43,920 nt of DNA from a virus. The stretch is taken from the IMG/VR virus record IMGVR_UViG_3300025151_000079, positions 1 through 43,920 of that record; one strand, given 5' to 3'. The stretch's first letter is position 1. Each line of letters starts with the position of its first letter. Made by a program: the position numbers and the translations under genes. This document shows, piece after piece, positions 32,446 to 39,814 of the stretch. Under the pieces are notes generated by a model. The model saw only the letters and a list, made by a program, of their open reading frames with translations. It had not been told where the DNA came from and did no database searches.

Positions 32446-33087
32446 TTATGCTGCAATTTCTCTCCAGTTTGCTGTTTGGCTATCATCAACAGGTGACCAA
32501 ATATTAAGTGTACTAAGTTCTCCTGTAGCAGATACACCTGTTACTGTAATATTAGCTTTACAATTAAAGGTTGGATCTCCAACCAATCCATTCAAATTAC
32601 CTGGAGCAAATGTGTCTAGATCAAACCTGTTGTCAGTTTTAGTTGTAGCAGTACCTAAAGCTGAGGTACCAGCTTGTCCTGTTGGAGTTTGGTTGGCTTT
32701 AGCTACGGTAGTAAGTGATCCTACTCCACCTGTAGCTCCTAAACCTGAAGGAGTAACATTGGCTTCTGCATCAGTTGTTACACTGCCGAGTGCTGATGTG
32801 CCTGCTAAACCAGAAACTTGTAAAACATTTTTTGATTGTGTGGTAGCTGTGCCTAATGCTGACACACCTGCTAAGCCATTGACTCCTATTTGTCCTTCTG
32901 CATCGACAGCTACACCACCATTTGTAGCAGTTACACTAAATCCTGTGAGTGTGATAGTTGCTTCAGCGTCAGGTGTTACTGTGCCTAATGCAGATGTGGC
33001 TGATAAACCACTAAGAGTGACAGGTATAGGTTCTCCCCATGTGAGTTGACCCCATGTTCCTCGACCCCAACCGTTGATAATAGCCAT
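32446..33087 (-). CDS. Structural protein built of 22-residue repeats, 213 aa
   Basis: After a Trp/Gly-rich start (NGWGRGTWGQLTWGE) come six consecutive units of exactly 22 residues (23-154) with the core GLxGTSALGTVTT. A degenerate seventh (ITVTGVSATGELSTL) lies near residue 180, and the end (SPVDDSQTANWREI) is conserved-looking. The regular pattern suggests a beta-solenoid or fibre shaft. No enzyme motif. It stands among tail and appendage genes, so I infer a fibre or virion decoration protein. Confidence 0.65.
   Translation of the reverse strand: MAIINGWGRGTWGQLTWGEPIPVTLSGLSATSALGTVTPDAEATITLTGFSVTATNGGVAVDAEGQIGVNGLAGVSALGTATTQSKNVLQVSGLAGTSALGSVTTDAEANVTPSGLGATGGVGSLTTVAKANQTPTGQAGTSALGTATTKTDNRFDLDTFAPGNLNGLVGDPTFNCKANITVTGVSATGELSTLNIWSPVDDSQTANWREIAA
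32626..33021 (-). repeat. Six 66-bp coding repeats (22 residues each)
   Basis: Six in-frame units in the 213-aa structural gene. Best conserved positions are Gly5, Ser10, Leu12, Gly13 and Thr16 of each unit, as in GLAGTSALG. Units 2 and 5 are the most divergent. The DNA is less similar than the protein, so the array is old. Confidence 0.85.
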
Positions 33088-33099
33088 ATTAGGCTAAAA

Positions 33100-33528
33100 T
33101 TAAGCTATTCTTATTATAGCAGTTGATGCAGCTGCAGCAGGAAATACAATTGTAAAATCTCCCGCAGTAGATGTTTTATCGCCACCAAAATCAATAGTAG
33201 CCACTGATCTATCAGAGTTAGTGTCGTTATAGATCATGCATCCTCTAGCAGTAACAGTAGCTGTACCAAAAGTTAAATCAGCAAAATCAGTAAACCCTGT
33301 GGTTCCTGAACTTGTTGGATTAATATTGGTTAAAGCTGAACCACCTGAAGTATAGTTAGTACCAGATGATTGACCTGTTGTAGTAAATGCAGTTGTGGTA
33401 GCTCCTAATGTTGCTGATGAAGTATACAAAGCTAATTTAAAAGAATTACCACCAGACGCTAAAAAGTTATGTTTAGCTTCTAATAGTTCTTTCTTAAAAC
33501 TAGTCGTAAGTGTTGATGAAATTGCCAT
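33100..33528 (-). CDS. Small structural protein, probable tail component, 142 aa
   Basis: Starts with a helix (SSTLTTSFKKELLEAKHNF, about 4-22) followed by a beta-rich, Thr/Ser/Gly-rich part (FKLALYTSSATLG, FADLTFGTATVTARGCMIYND and FTIVFPAAAASTAIIRIA). The sequence type is very common in marine phages next to tail genes. No membrane segment. It lies between the 96-aa gene and the 22-residue-repeat gene. I assign it as a virion protein with unknown position. Confidence 0.65.
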   Translation of the reverse strand: MAISSTLTTSFKKELLEAKHNFLASGGNSFKLALYTSSATLGATTTAFTTTGQSSGTNYTSGGSALTNINPTSSGTTGFTDFADLTFGTATVTARGCMIYNDTNSDRSVATIDFGGDKTSTAGDFTIVFPAAAASTAIIRIA

Positions 33529-33529
33529 G

Positions 33530-33820
33530 TTAAAGTTCCTTTAATATTTTAGCTAGGTCTTCGTGACCTTGTTGTTCCAATAGATTACGCATCGTGCATC
33601 GTTCACTATTGATTGCCTGCTTTATATAATAAACGATTACGTTGTAAATAGCTAGTTTATACGCTTCCGCTTGTTGCCTTATATGTGGCGCAGCAGTATC
33701 ACTTATACCACATATTCTATCAGTAAGTTTTTCAGCCCAAAACTCAGGTGGATGACCTCTATTTTGTTGTGTTTCTACTATAATAGATCCGATATCCCCT
33801 AACGTTGTATTGTCTATCAT
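33530..33820 (-). CDS. Conserved hypothetical protein, 96 aa
   Basis: All-helical protein with FWAEKLTDRICGISDTAAPHIRQQAEAYK (split as KLTDRICGIS, 31-40, and APHIRQQAEAYK, 44-55), a pattern I have met only in marine phages. The rest is amphipathic helices. No known function. It ends 1 nt before the following gene and lies between the MptE/DUF115-like gene and the structural gene. Could be an assembly chaperone; unproven. Confidence 0.6.
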   Translation of the reverse strand: MIDNTTLGDIGSIIVETQQNRGHPPEFWAEKLTDRICGISDTAAPHIRQQAEAYKLAIYNVIVYYIKQAINSERCTMRNLLEQQGHEDLAKILKEL

Positions 33821-33821
33821 A

Positions 33822-34556
33822 TTAATACCTTTTAGCTTCTGGCGGTGTGTCTAATACTGTTCTTATTTCGCTAATATTTTTTAATTGTTCTTCACGTAAA
33901 AGTTTATTATAAACAGAAAGTTTAATTTGTCTGTACGTTCCTTCATCGTCTACAATCAATATATCTGGGTCTTCAAGCCTATGGTAGCCATAAACTCTTT
34001 TTTCTATAGGACAATCTGTATCAAGTAACCCTGACCTAGCAGCAACATTTACAGTCATACCTCTTTCTATACATTTAGCTAACCAAAACTCACAACATGC
34101 TTTTCCTGCTTCTGCAAAATGTAGATTACCTCTATAGCTAAAATCTATACCAAATAAATTAATACTACCAACTTTGTTGTATAAAGCAAAAGCAAAAGCA
34201 AAAGGTACAGTGTTGTTTAAGTAAGCACAATCTGCATCCTGTGCAACTTCTTCTAAAGGATAAAGAACTGCAGAAGGGCACCTCTCATCTAGTTCACAAG
34301 TATATATAGGTGTATCAGCTACAGGTAACCAACGTCTCATAATATCTGTTTGACTTCCTGCGTCATCTGTATCCATAAACCTACTTACTGGGTCCATCAT
34401 AAATACTCTATCGCATTTAGTGATAGCCCCCATGCAGTTAATACCCCAAACTTCGTCATAAGTTTTTGAATGTACTAAACTAAGGTGAAAATCTAATTGA
34501 CTCTCGCCCATAGCAACTATGGCAATGTTCTTGCCCTCGAGTTCTTTTATTCTCAT
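33822..34556 (-). CDS. Rossmann-like protein, DUF115/MptE-like or transferase, 244 aa
   Basis: Starts LEGKNIAIVAMGESQLD (about 6-22), a strand-loop-helix typical of Rossmann folds. Then VWGINCMGAITKCDRVFMMDP (about 36-56) and INLFGIDFSYRGN (about 131-143). The pattern GxNxMG...CDRVFMMD and FGIDF resembles DUF115/MptE and sialyltransferase-like proteins. Enzyme activity is not proven. It lies within the virion region, overlapping the adaptor gene by 4 nt, which suggests modification of a virion or receptor glycan. Confidence 0.55.
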   Translation of the reverse strand: MRIKELEGKNIAIVAMGESQLDFHLSLVHSKTYDEVWGINCMGAITKCDRVFMMDPVSRFMDTDDAGSQTDIMRRWLPVADTPIYTCELDERCPSAVLYPLEEVAQDADCAYLNNTVPFAFAFALYNKVGSINLFGIDFSYRGNLHFAEAGKACCEFWLAKCIERGMTVNVAARSGLLDTDCPIEKRVYGYHRLEDPDILIVDDEGTYRQIKLSVYNKLLREEQLKNISEIRTVLDTPPEAKRY

Positions 34557-35203
34557 GCTTGTGGTTGTCTCCGTATCTCGTCGTACCTGTATTGGTCTCT
34601 AGTTGATTTAGCTTCACCAAGATTTTTTAATCCTAATAAAGCCTCCTGAAACTTAGATTCGTATGCTGGTATTGCTTCGTAATTTTTGAGATACGTGCAT
34701 GCTTCAACTAAACTGCCATATAACATAGCATTAGGAGCATTTTTAGACAGCCATGTTGTTTCACTACCTGAAGTGGTAGTAAGTGATGCTGGTCTATAGT
34801 AATAGTGCAGTTCAACCTCGTAGGCTGAATCTGGAGTGGGTGCGACTATAAAAGTATTGTCGTCAAATTCTGCATAATATTTTGGTAGTCCTGTAGTGGA
34901 CGCATTAGGAGTAAAATCTCTAATGAAAGAAACTTGTTTTAACAGTAAAAAATTATAATTACTGCTACTGTCTATTACAGCTAAACTAAAAGGTGCTAAA
35001 TAATCAGTAGGGCATTCAAGATAAGTTCCTGAAGCTGTTAAGTTACCAACTTGATTTTTTCTAAAATCATCTAATTGTACATTTTTAAATATACGCTCTT
35101 CTGCTGTTGTTATAAACGTAGGTAGGTTGGTAACAAAAGTAGACTCTGTGCTTTCTAAGTAGTCCTGTATAGCTGTTTTTAATGTTGTGTAAGTAAAACT
35201 CAT
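34553..35203 (-). CDS. Head-tail adaptor protein, SU10/T7 gp11-like, 216 aa
   Basis: TYTTLKTAIQDYLESTESTFVTNLPTFITTAEERIFKNV (split: TLKTAIQDYLE, 7-17, and LPTFITTAEERIFKNV, 27-42) is the typical start of the SU10-adaptor/tail tubular A group. Then come DYLAPFSLAVI and VELHYYYRPASL (about 129-140). It would form a ring under the portal. The gene overlaps the downstream one by 4 nt and follows the cupredoxin-like gene. Family assignment is fairly sure from the pattern, length and place. Confidence 0.75.
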   Translation of the reverse strand: MSFTYTTLKTAIQDYLESTESTFVTNLPTFITTAEERIFKNVQLDDFRKNQVGNLTASGTYLECPTDYLAPFSLAVIDSSSNYNFLLLKQVSFIRDFTPNASTTGLPKYYAEFDDNTFIVAPTPDSAYEVELHYYYRPASLTTTSGSETTWLSKNAPNAMLYGSLVEACTYLKNYEAIPAYESKFQEALLGLKNLGEAKSTRDQYRYDEIRRQPQA

Positions 35204-35940
35204 GATGTATATATTATACCTCCCATTCCGCTATGGTTAGTACAATAATAATATAATGTAGGTGCACCTGTTGCTATCTCTATTTGAGTATAAGCACCTG
35301 ATGATCCTGGTGTACCGCTAGTTGTAACGCCTGTTGTATATTCTGTACCACCACCGTGCGTACCGTTTGATGTAGTTGAAAATCTTAGGGGGTGGGTACC
35401 ATTGGTGCTATCAGATTGATCAAACTTATAGATTGAGCCCTCTGATAAATTTAAAGTTGCAGCTCTTACGCCATCTATATAAAAGTAATTTGAGCCATAA
35501 TAACTTGCTACTGTAACTGTATACGTAGTTACTGAAGGGCTAGGTGTAGGTGATGGTGAAGGGCTAGGCGTAGCTGCACCGTCTACTAATATACTTATTT
35601 CACCTACTGAACTAGATATAGCAGATACATTATATAACGCTCCTATAGGTTCGTTATAGTTAACCTGCATTACAGGTGAACTTACTCCAGCACTATCGAC
35701 AGGGTTATTGATTATTACATATCCCTGACCAGTAGTTGGTGCTGGTACTGTAGGTCTAGGTTGATATAAAGCCTCGGGATCAGTAGGGTGATGAGGTGGA
35801 TTTAGTTGGGGAGATTTAGGTTCATAACATTCGCCACAAACTTTGAAGCCAGTCCATTCTTTTTTTAAATCAAGATAAGGTACATCAAAACCACATCGGT
35901 CGCATATCGCTCGTGCGTACTTACCTTGAGCATAAGCCAT
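35200..35940 (-). CDS. Zinc-ribbon/cupredoxin-like structural fusion protein, 246 aa
   Basis: Three parts. Residues 1-50: zinc ribbon with C13, C16, C35 and C38 in a CxxC...CxxC arrangement. Residues 50-135: beta-rich segment ending in a PSPSPTPSPS linker (about 125-135). Residues 138-246: a beta-sandwich with H183 (GTHPLRF) and YYCTNHSGMGG containing C233, H236 and M239. These are the four ligands of a type-1 copper site, and Cys-x2-His-x2-Met has the amicyanin spacing. It lies between the gp4-like and SU10-adaptor genes, so a virion protein is likely. Copper binding is inferred, not shown. Confidence 0.72.
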   Translation of the reverse strand: MAYAQGKYARAICDRCGFDVPYLDLKKEWTGFKVCGECYEPKSPQLNPPHHPTDPEALYQPRPTVPAPTTGQGYVIINNPVDSAGVSSPVMQVNYNEPIGALYNVSAISSSVGEISILVDGAATPSPSPSPTPSPSVTTYTVTVASYYGSNYFYIDGVRAATLNLSEGSIYKFDQSDSTNGTHPLRFSTTSNGTHGGGTEYTTGVTTSGTPGSSGAYTQIEIATGAPTLYYYCTNHSGMGGIIYTS

Positions 35941-36611
35941 TAATAAAATCTCCTAGCTGGAGTCAACATTAATGATGCTCTATTTCTATCCTCGTCTGCT
36001 GCTAGTTTAAAATCTTGTTCGTATTGTTGTTTTAGTAGCCCTGCTTTTTGAGGATTCTTTTTTAAAGCTATGTAGTAGGCTAACCCACTAACCATACAAG
36101 GTATAAACCTTGAAGGCACTTCAGGATTTTCTGCTGAAGTGTTGACATCGTCAATACGTTGTATTCTATATGAAATTAGTTGATAGTTACTACTATCAGG
36201 TGTTGGCCATAGTTTAACCACAGGAGTAATTTGTCTATCCACAAAAAACTGAGTAGGTCTAGCTTTAGTAGACTTAGTAGGTATGTTTAAGTACTCTTGT
36301 CTACCTATTCTATCTATTTCTATATCTATAACTGGACTTTGTCCGTTGTCGCGAATTACCGCTGATAATATATCTATATCATAACCGTTTAGATCATAAG
36401 AAGCTGTACCGTCTGCTAAAGTAAGTGTTACTTGTTCTATAGTCCACAGATTAACGCCTCTATTAGCCCAATCTGCAAACATTATATTCATAGAACGTCT
36501 AGCAGTTCTAGCATCGTACCCTGTACGTTGTTCTAGTCCTGCTAGTTCGTAAGCCTCTTCTATAGTTTCAGCTATGTCTAAGGCAAAAGTTTTAGTGCCT
36601 GAATAAGCCAT
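35940..36611 (-). CDS. P22 gp4-like head completion / adaptor protein, 223 aa
   Basis: IAETIEEAYELAGLEQRTGYDARTARRSMNIMFADWANRG in parts (AYELAGLEQRTGYD, about 19-32; SMNIMFADWANRGVNLW, 40-56) is the pattern of P22 gp4-like and similar head-completion proteins. VKLWPTPDSSNYQLISYRIQRI (about 132-153) follows, typical of this group. It would bridge portal and tail. It is the first gene after the two structural genes downstream of the capsid terminator and overlaps the cupredoxin-like gene by 1 nt. Confidence 0.75.
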   Translation of the reverse strand: MAYSGTKTFALDIAETIEEAYELAGLEQRTGYDARTARRSMNIMFADWANRGVNLWTIEQVTLTLADGTASYDLNGYDIDILSAVIRDNGQSPVIDIEIDRIGRQEYLNIPTKSTKARPTQFFVDRQITPVVKLWPTPDSSNYQLISYRIQRIDDVNTSAENPEVPSRFIPCMVSGLAYYIALKKNPQKAGLLKQQYEQDFKLAADEDRNRASLMLTPARRFY

Positions 36612-36615
36612 TTAC

Positions 36616-37020
36616 TTAAAACTCTTTAAATAGAGTAAGTACTATAACGTACGAGTCACCACTTGCATGACCTGTAGTTGTTAGTAATATATCTCCTGTT
36701 TTACCACTGCCTGAAGTGTTCCTGATACCACCGAACTCTGTAAAATCTTCGTCAGTTGTATAGTCTGAGTTTAAATCCCAACAGATAGTATTAGTAGTAG
36801 CGTCCCACAAAAGTTTGACACTCATACCAAAAGTTGAATAAACAATTTTAGCTAACCTTACACCAGTACATGCTTTACCATCACTAGTTCTTGCTGCTAA
36901 ACCACTTACATCAACCTTATTTACTGCTGACTCACCTGAACCATCGGATGTGTTGGTCAGCTGAATAACAGCTGACCTATCACTATCTGACAGAGTTGTT
37001 GAAGTTACTGCGTCTGCCAT
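36616..37020 (-). CDS. Small structural protein, 134 aa
   Basis: Thr/Ser/Asp-rich beta protein. Strand-like segments include SAVIQLTNTSDG (about 16-27), VKLLWDATTNTICWDLNS (about 73-90) and GDSYVIVLTLFKEF at the C-terminus. The sequence is of the kind seen in marine phages next to capsid and decoration genes. No membrane segment. It may be a capsid-associated or decoration protein; the position between two structural genes is the main evidence. Confidence 0.62.
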   Translation of the reverse strand: MADAVTSTTLSDSDRSAVIQLTNTSDGSGESAVNKVDVSGLAARTSDGKACTGVRLAKIVYSTFGMSVKLLWDATTNTICWDLNSDYTTDEDFTEFGGIRNTSGSGKTGDILLTTTGHASGDSYVIVLTLFKEF

Positions 37021-37030
37021 ATATTACTCC

Positions 37031-37651
37031 TTAAGAAGCTACGTCGTAGCCGATTATCTCAATCATAAAACGACCAGCAGTGTAAGTAGCATCGCCTGTA
37101 CCTTGACTTACTAAGTATAGGTATTGGTCAGCAGTAATGTCTCCACCAGCAACCATAGTGCCTGCAGATGCAGCACCAGCGTTGATGATTTGAGTTTCAG
37201 TTAAATCACCGATAGCTGTATCGTTTACACCTGTGCCTTCAGTAGCTGAGTACAGATCAATGTCTGTGCTTCCACCAGCTGGTGTTTCTAGACATGTCAT
37301 AGTAACGCCAAAGATAGTTCCTTGGTTAGCTGTTGTGACCTGTGCTATAAAAGCAACACCTGAGCCGTCTTTACCTATAATATCGCCTGCAGTTCCACCG
37401 TCTTTTAACCCAGTTAAGTCAATCATGATAGTAGATTTAACTATGTTAACGTTAGTGTCAACATCACTGTGTAGTCTGTCTACCTGAGTGATGTATACTG
37501 CTGCTGTGCCTTCAATACCAGCACTTGCAGTAGCTTCATTTGCCATTTTATCCCCACTAGTTACAGTAACTGTACCAGTAGTTGAGTTTTCTGAGATAGT
37601 TTGAAAACCGTTTTTGGAGCGGACTGGTCCGCTAAAAGTTGAATTTGCCAT
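37031..37651 (-). CDS. Structural protein, 206 aa
   Basis: N-terminal STFSGPVRSKNGFQTI (about 3-18) is characteristic of a marine phage structural protein. The rest is Gly/Thr/Ala-rich beta strands (GTAAVYITQVDRL, IIGKDGSGVAFIAQVTTA, and a C-terminal RFMIEIIGYDV). TAGGAGGAAATT precedes the ATG. It begins a transcription unit after the capsid terminator, with a leader of about 100 nt. Exact role is unknown; a capsid or tail decoration protein is likely. Confidence 0.65.
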   Translation of the reverse strand: MANSTFSGPVRSKNGFQTISENSTTGTVTVTSGDKMANEATASAGIEGTAAVYITQVDRLHSDVDTNVNIVKSTIMIDLTGLKDGGTAGDIIGKDGSGVAFIAQVTTANQGTIFGVTMTCLETPAGGSTDIDLYSATEGTGVNDTAIGDLTETQIINAGAASAGTMVAGGDITADQYLYLVSQGTGDATYTAGRFMIEIIGYDVAS

Positions 37652-37750
37652 AATTTCCTCCTACGGAAATAAGTTTCACCATCTTGGCTTGTCTGCTAGG
37701 TCAGTTGGTAAAACAAGTTAAAAAGTCCTAGAAGTGAATGATATAACGTA

Positions 37751-37784
37751 TCTTAGAAAAAAGAAAGGGAGCCGAAGCTCCCTT
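37751..37784 (-). terminator. Rho-independent terminator after the capsid gene
   Basis: On the minus strand AAGGGAGC, loop TTCG and GCTCCCTT form a perfect 8-bp stem (37765-37784) followed by TCTTTTTTC. TTCG is a very stable tetraloop. It lies about 30 nt after the major capsid stop. It would end most capsid mRNAs and lower expression of the following tail genes. Confidence 0.92.
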
Positions 37785-37815
37785 AAATGACGTAAAAACG
37801 TCTACCCCGAAAGGA

Positions 37816-38724
37816 TTAAGCTCCTGGTGAACCGTACATTCCACGCCAGTCACTAAAGCCGAAAGAATATCTTTCTCTTGCTTTGTATCTTACGTTTCCT
37901 GTTTCGAAGTCACCTTCCATGCCAGTTGACATAGGTGATCTTACGAAGTGTTTCATACCGTTAGGAGCATCAGTCTTGATGAAGAAAGCATCAGTATCTG
38001 TTAGATAATGGTTAACAACGTAACCTTCTGGGAACATTCCCATGTTTTTCATTGCGTTGATGTCATTATCAGAAGTTGATACTCTTCCTGGAGATTGAAG
38101 GATTCTCTCAGCTACAAATTGCAGTTGAGGAGGAACGATTAATTTTCTTGCTTGAACATTAATTTTAATTCCTCTCTCGTCTTTAAACTGAGAAATATCG
38201 ATCAAAGCATTCTCCAATGAAGTTTCATTCAAGTCTGCAGCAGTTGAAGGTTCATTTGACTGATCGCCACCTGTTAAAGTAGGGTGGTCAGTAGTCATTA
38301 AAGGTTTGCCGTCGCCTCCTGGGAAGGAAGTTGAGAAACCATTGTTAAGAACATTCGCAGCTTTTACCTGCTTGGTGTTAGCCATTGAACGTGCTAAAGC
38401 TCTTGTATATCTAGAAGATAAGCTATCGTAGAGGTTATCTTCGATTGCTTCTTCTGTCAATGAGAAAGCTAAAGCGACAGTTTCATGGGTGTAACGAGAT
38501 GTGAAAGTTTCTTGAGCTGTATCATAACTAACTGAAGCACCTTCCCCTTTTACAGGAGCTTGTGCAAAGCCAGCCAACATTACTTCCTCTTCGAAAGCTC
38601 TGTCAGAATTCTCAGTATCAAAAATTTCCGCATGTTCGTTTTCATAACGATCGTACTCTAAACCAAAAAGTGCGTTCAATCCTGGTTCGAGTTCCTTTAC
38701 TAGTTGAGCTCTATTAATTGCCAT
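37816..38724 (-). CDS. Major capsid protein, Mu gpT-like HK97 fold
   Basis: 302 aa. Characteristic segments: LVKELEPGLNALFGLEYDRY (about 8-27), the ALAFSLTEEAIEDNLYDSLSSRYTRALARSMANTKQ region (about 83-118), LIVPPQLQFVAERIL (about 195-209) and a C-terminal strand set ending in FGFSDWRGMYGSPGA. These match the Mu gpT type of HK97-fold capsid proteins. The ribosome binding site AAAGGTGAT is identical to that of the decoration gene. It is followed by a strong terminator, consistent with high expression. Confidence 0.93.
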   Translation of the reverse strand: MAINRAQLVKELEPGLNALFGLEYDRYENEHAEIFDTENSDRAFEEEVMLAGFAQAPVKGEGASVSYDTAQETFTSRYTHETVALAFSLTEEAIEDNLYDSLSSRYTRALARSMANTKQVKAANVLNNGFSTSFPGGDGKPLMTTDHPTLTGGDQSNEPSTAADLNETSLENALIDISQFKDERGIKINVQARKLIVPPQLQFVAERILQSPGRVSTSDNDINAMKNMGMFPEGYVVNHYLTDTDAFFIKTDAPNGMKHFVRSPMSTGMEGDFETGNVRYKARERYSFGFSDWRGMYGSPGA

Positions 38725-38736
38725 TTATATCACCTT

Positions 38737-39276
38737 TTAGTCGTTGCCGAATGTAGAAGCTGGGAATATGAATAAACCTCTAGCATATTGCCCAATTGAG
38801 TTGTCTGGTCTATCGACGAAGCCAACCTGTTTAGCAATACCACTAGCAGTAGTAGTAGTCACACCTTCTTTAGAACGGTTGTTGTTAGTATCACCTGCAG
38901 TTGTAGAGATAGTATGTACTTTACCGACGTCTGCTTGAGTAGGAGTACCTGTGTACTGTGCCTCATAGACTATATCGGGATCAGCATATACGTATGCTTT
39001 AGCATCTGCAGAACCTAGAGTTGTGGTACCTGTTGGCCATTTTCTGGACCAAACTGGAGTACCATCTGTTGCTGTGTATTGTACACCGTAAAACACACCT
39101 AGAGGAGCGTCTGTTGCACCAGCCTGAAGAACATAACCACTTGTAAGTTTAACTACATCGCCTGAGAAAATATCTCCACTAGCTCCACTTTCAATAGCAA
39201 ATTCTGAAGGTCTAATAGTGCCACCACTCATATGGTATGCTGGTGTAAATCCGTTAGGATCATTTACATTAGCCAT
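38737..39276 (-). CDS. Capsid decoration / cement-like protein, 179 aa
   Basis: MANVNDPNGFTPAYHMSGG is a typical start of small capsid-associated proteins in marine phages. Strands such as SGDVVKLTSGYVLQA (about 38-52), GVFYGVQYTATDGTPVW (about 60-76) and AYVYADPDIVYEAQ follow. It lies directly before the capsid gene, with the same translation start sequence. I infer a decoration or cement protein; a head-fibre protein is the alternative. Confidence 0.7.
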   Translation of the reverse strand: MANVNDPNGFTPAYHMSGGTIRPSEFAIESGASGDIFSGDVVKLTSGYVLQAGATDAPLGVFYGVQYTATDGTPVWSRKWPTGTTTLGSADAKAYVYADPDIVYEAQYTGTPTQADVGKVHTISTTAGDTNNNRSKEGVTTTTASGIAKQVGFVDRPDNSIGQYARGLFIFPASTFGND

Positions 39277-39314
39277 TTATATCACCTTTATTGTTAATAT
39301 AAGTTCAAAATATA

Positions 39315-39339
39315 GTTCTAAAGTACTAGCCTTTAGAAC
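39315..39339 (-). promoter_or_regulatory. Stem-loop at the end of the 161-aa gene, upstream of decoration gene
   Basis: GTTCTAAAG (39315-39323) and CTTTAGAAC (39331-39339) form a perfect 9-bp stem with a 7-nt loop that includes part of the stop codon. A weak AT tract (TATATTTTG) follows on the minus strand. It may process or stabilise the capsid mRNA or act as a leaky terminator. Confidence 0.5.
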
Positions 39340-39811
39340 CTCCGCTTCCAAAAGTAACCTTAGATGACCTAGACGGATTGTCTATAGGCATAATAGGGTT
39401 ACTCTCTCGCATAAGATTATTGTCCACTGCATCCATCTGATCGTTAGCAAGTCTGGCGTAATATCGCCTTCTTTCTTCGATCGTCTCGATTGGCATCTTA
39501 GCGAGGATTAAGCCACCAACTCCTATGACTCCAGCGTGTTTACCTTCATCAAGGGATGGTGCTTCAAAATCAGGATGGTCTTTAGCCATTACTGGCTCCC
39601 AACCTTCACGAATACGTTTAGACATATTCGCTTGATCTTGTTGCCCAACCATTGACTCACGTATCCATCTGTATACATAGCCCTCTGGTGGATTGGGTGC
39701 GTCTAATAAAGACGGTGGACTCCATGGTTTTCTACGAGCTGTTTTTTCTCGACTTTCTGCAGATCTGGAGGTTCGATCTGTGTTAGTAGTTTCTTTATTT
39801 TTATCTACCAT
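39326..39811 (-). CDS. Conserved phage protein of unknown function, 161 aa
   Basis: Basic N-terminus, followed by PEGYVYRWIRESMVGQQDQANMSKRIREGWEPV in parts (YVYRWIRESM, about 45-54; MSKRIREGWEPVM, 63-75). Then GGLILAKMPIETIEERRRYYARLAN (about 99-123), a helical stretch. The pattern is recurrent in marine podoviruses next to the scaffold and capsid genes. It is likely a virion or assembly protein; nothing enzymatic is seen. It ends in a strong hairpin. Confidence 0.65.
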   Translation of the reverse strand: MVDKNKETTNTDRTSRSAESREKTARRKPWSPPSLLDAPNPPEGYVYRWIRESMVGQQDQANMSKRIREGWEPVMAKDHPDFEAPSLDEGKHAGVIGVGGLILAKMPIETIEERRRYYARLANDQMDAVDNNLMRESNPIMPIDNPSRSSKVTFGSGGSKG

Positions 39812-39814
39812 TTT

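Noticed and set aside
32612-33049. Plus-strand ORF of 145 aa with Val/Pro/Ala repeats
   Set aside because: Mirror of the 22-residue repeat gene on the minus strand; its repetitiveness comes from that gene.
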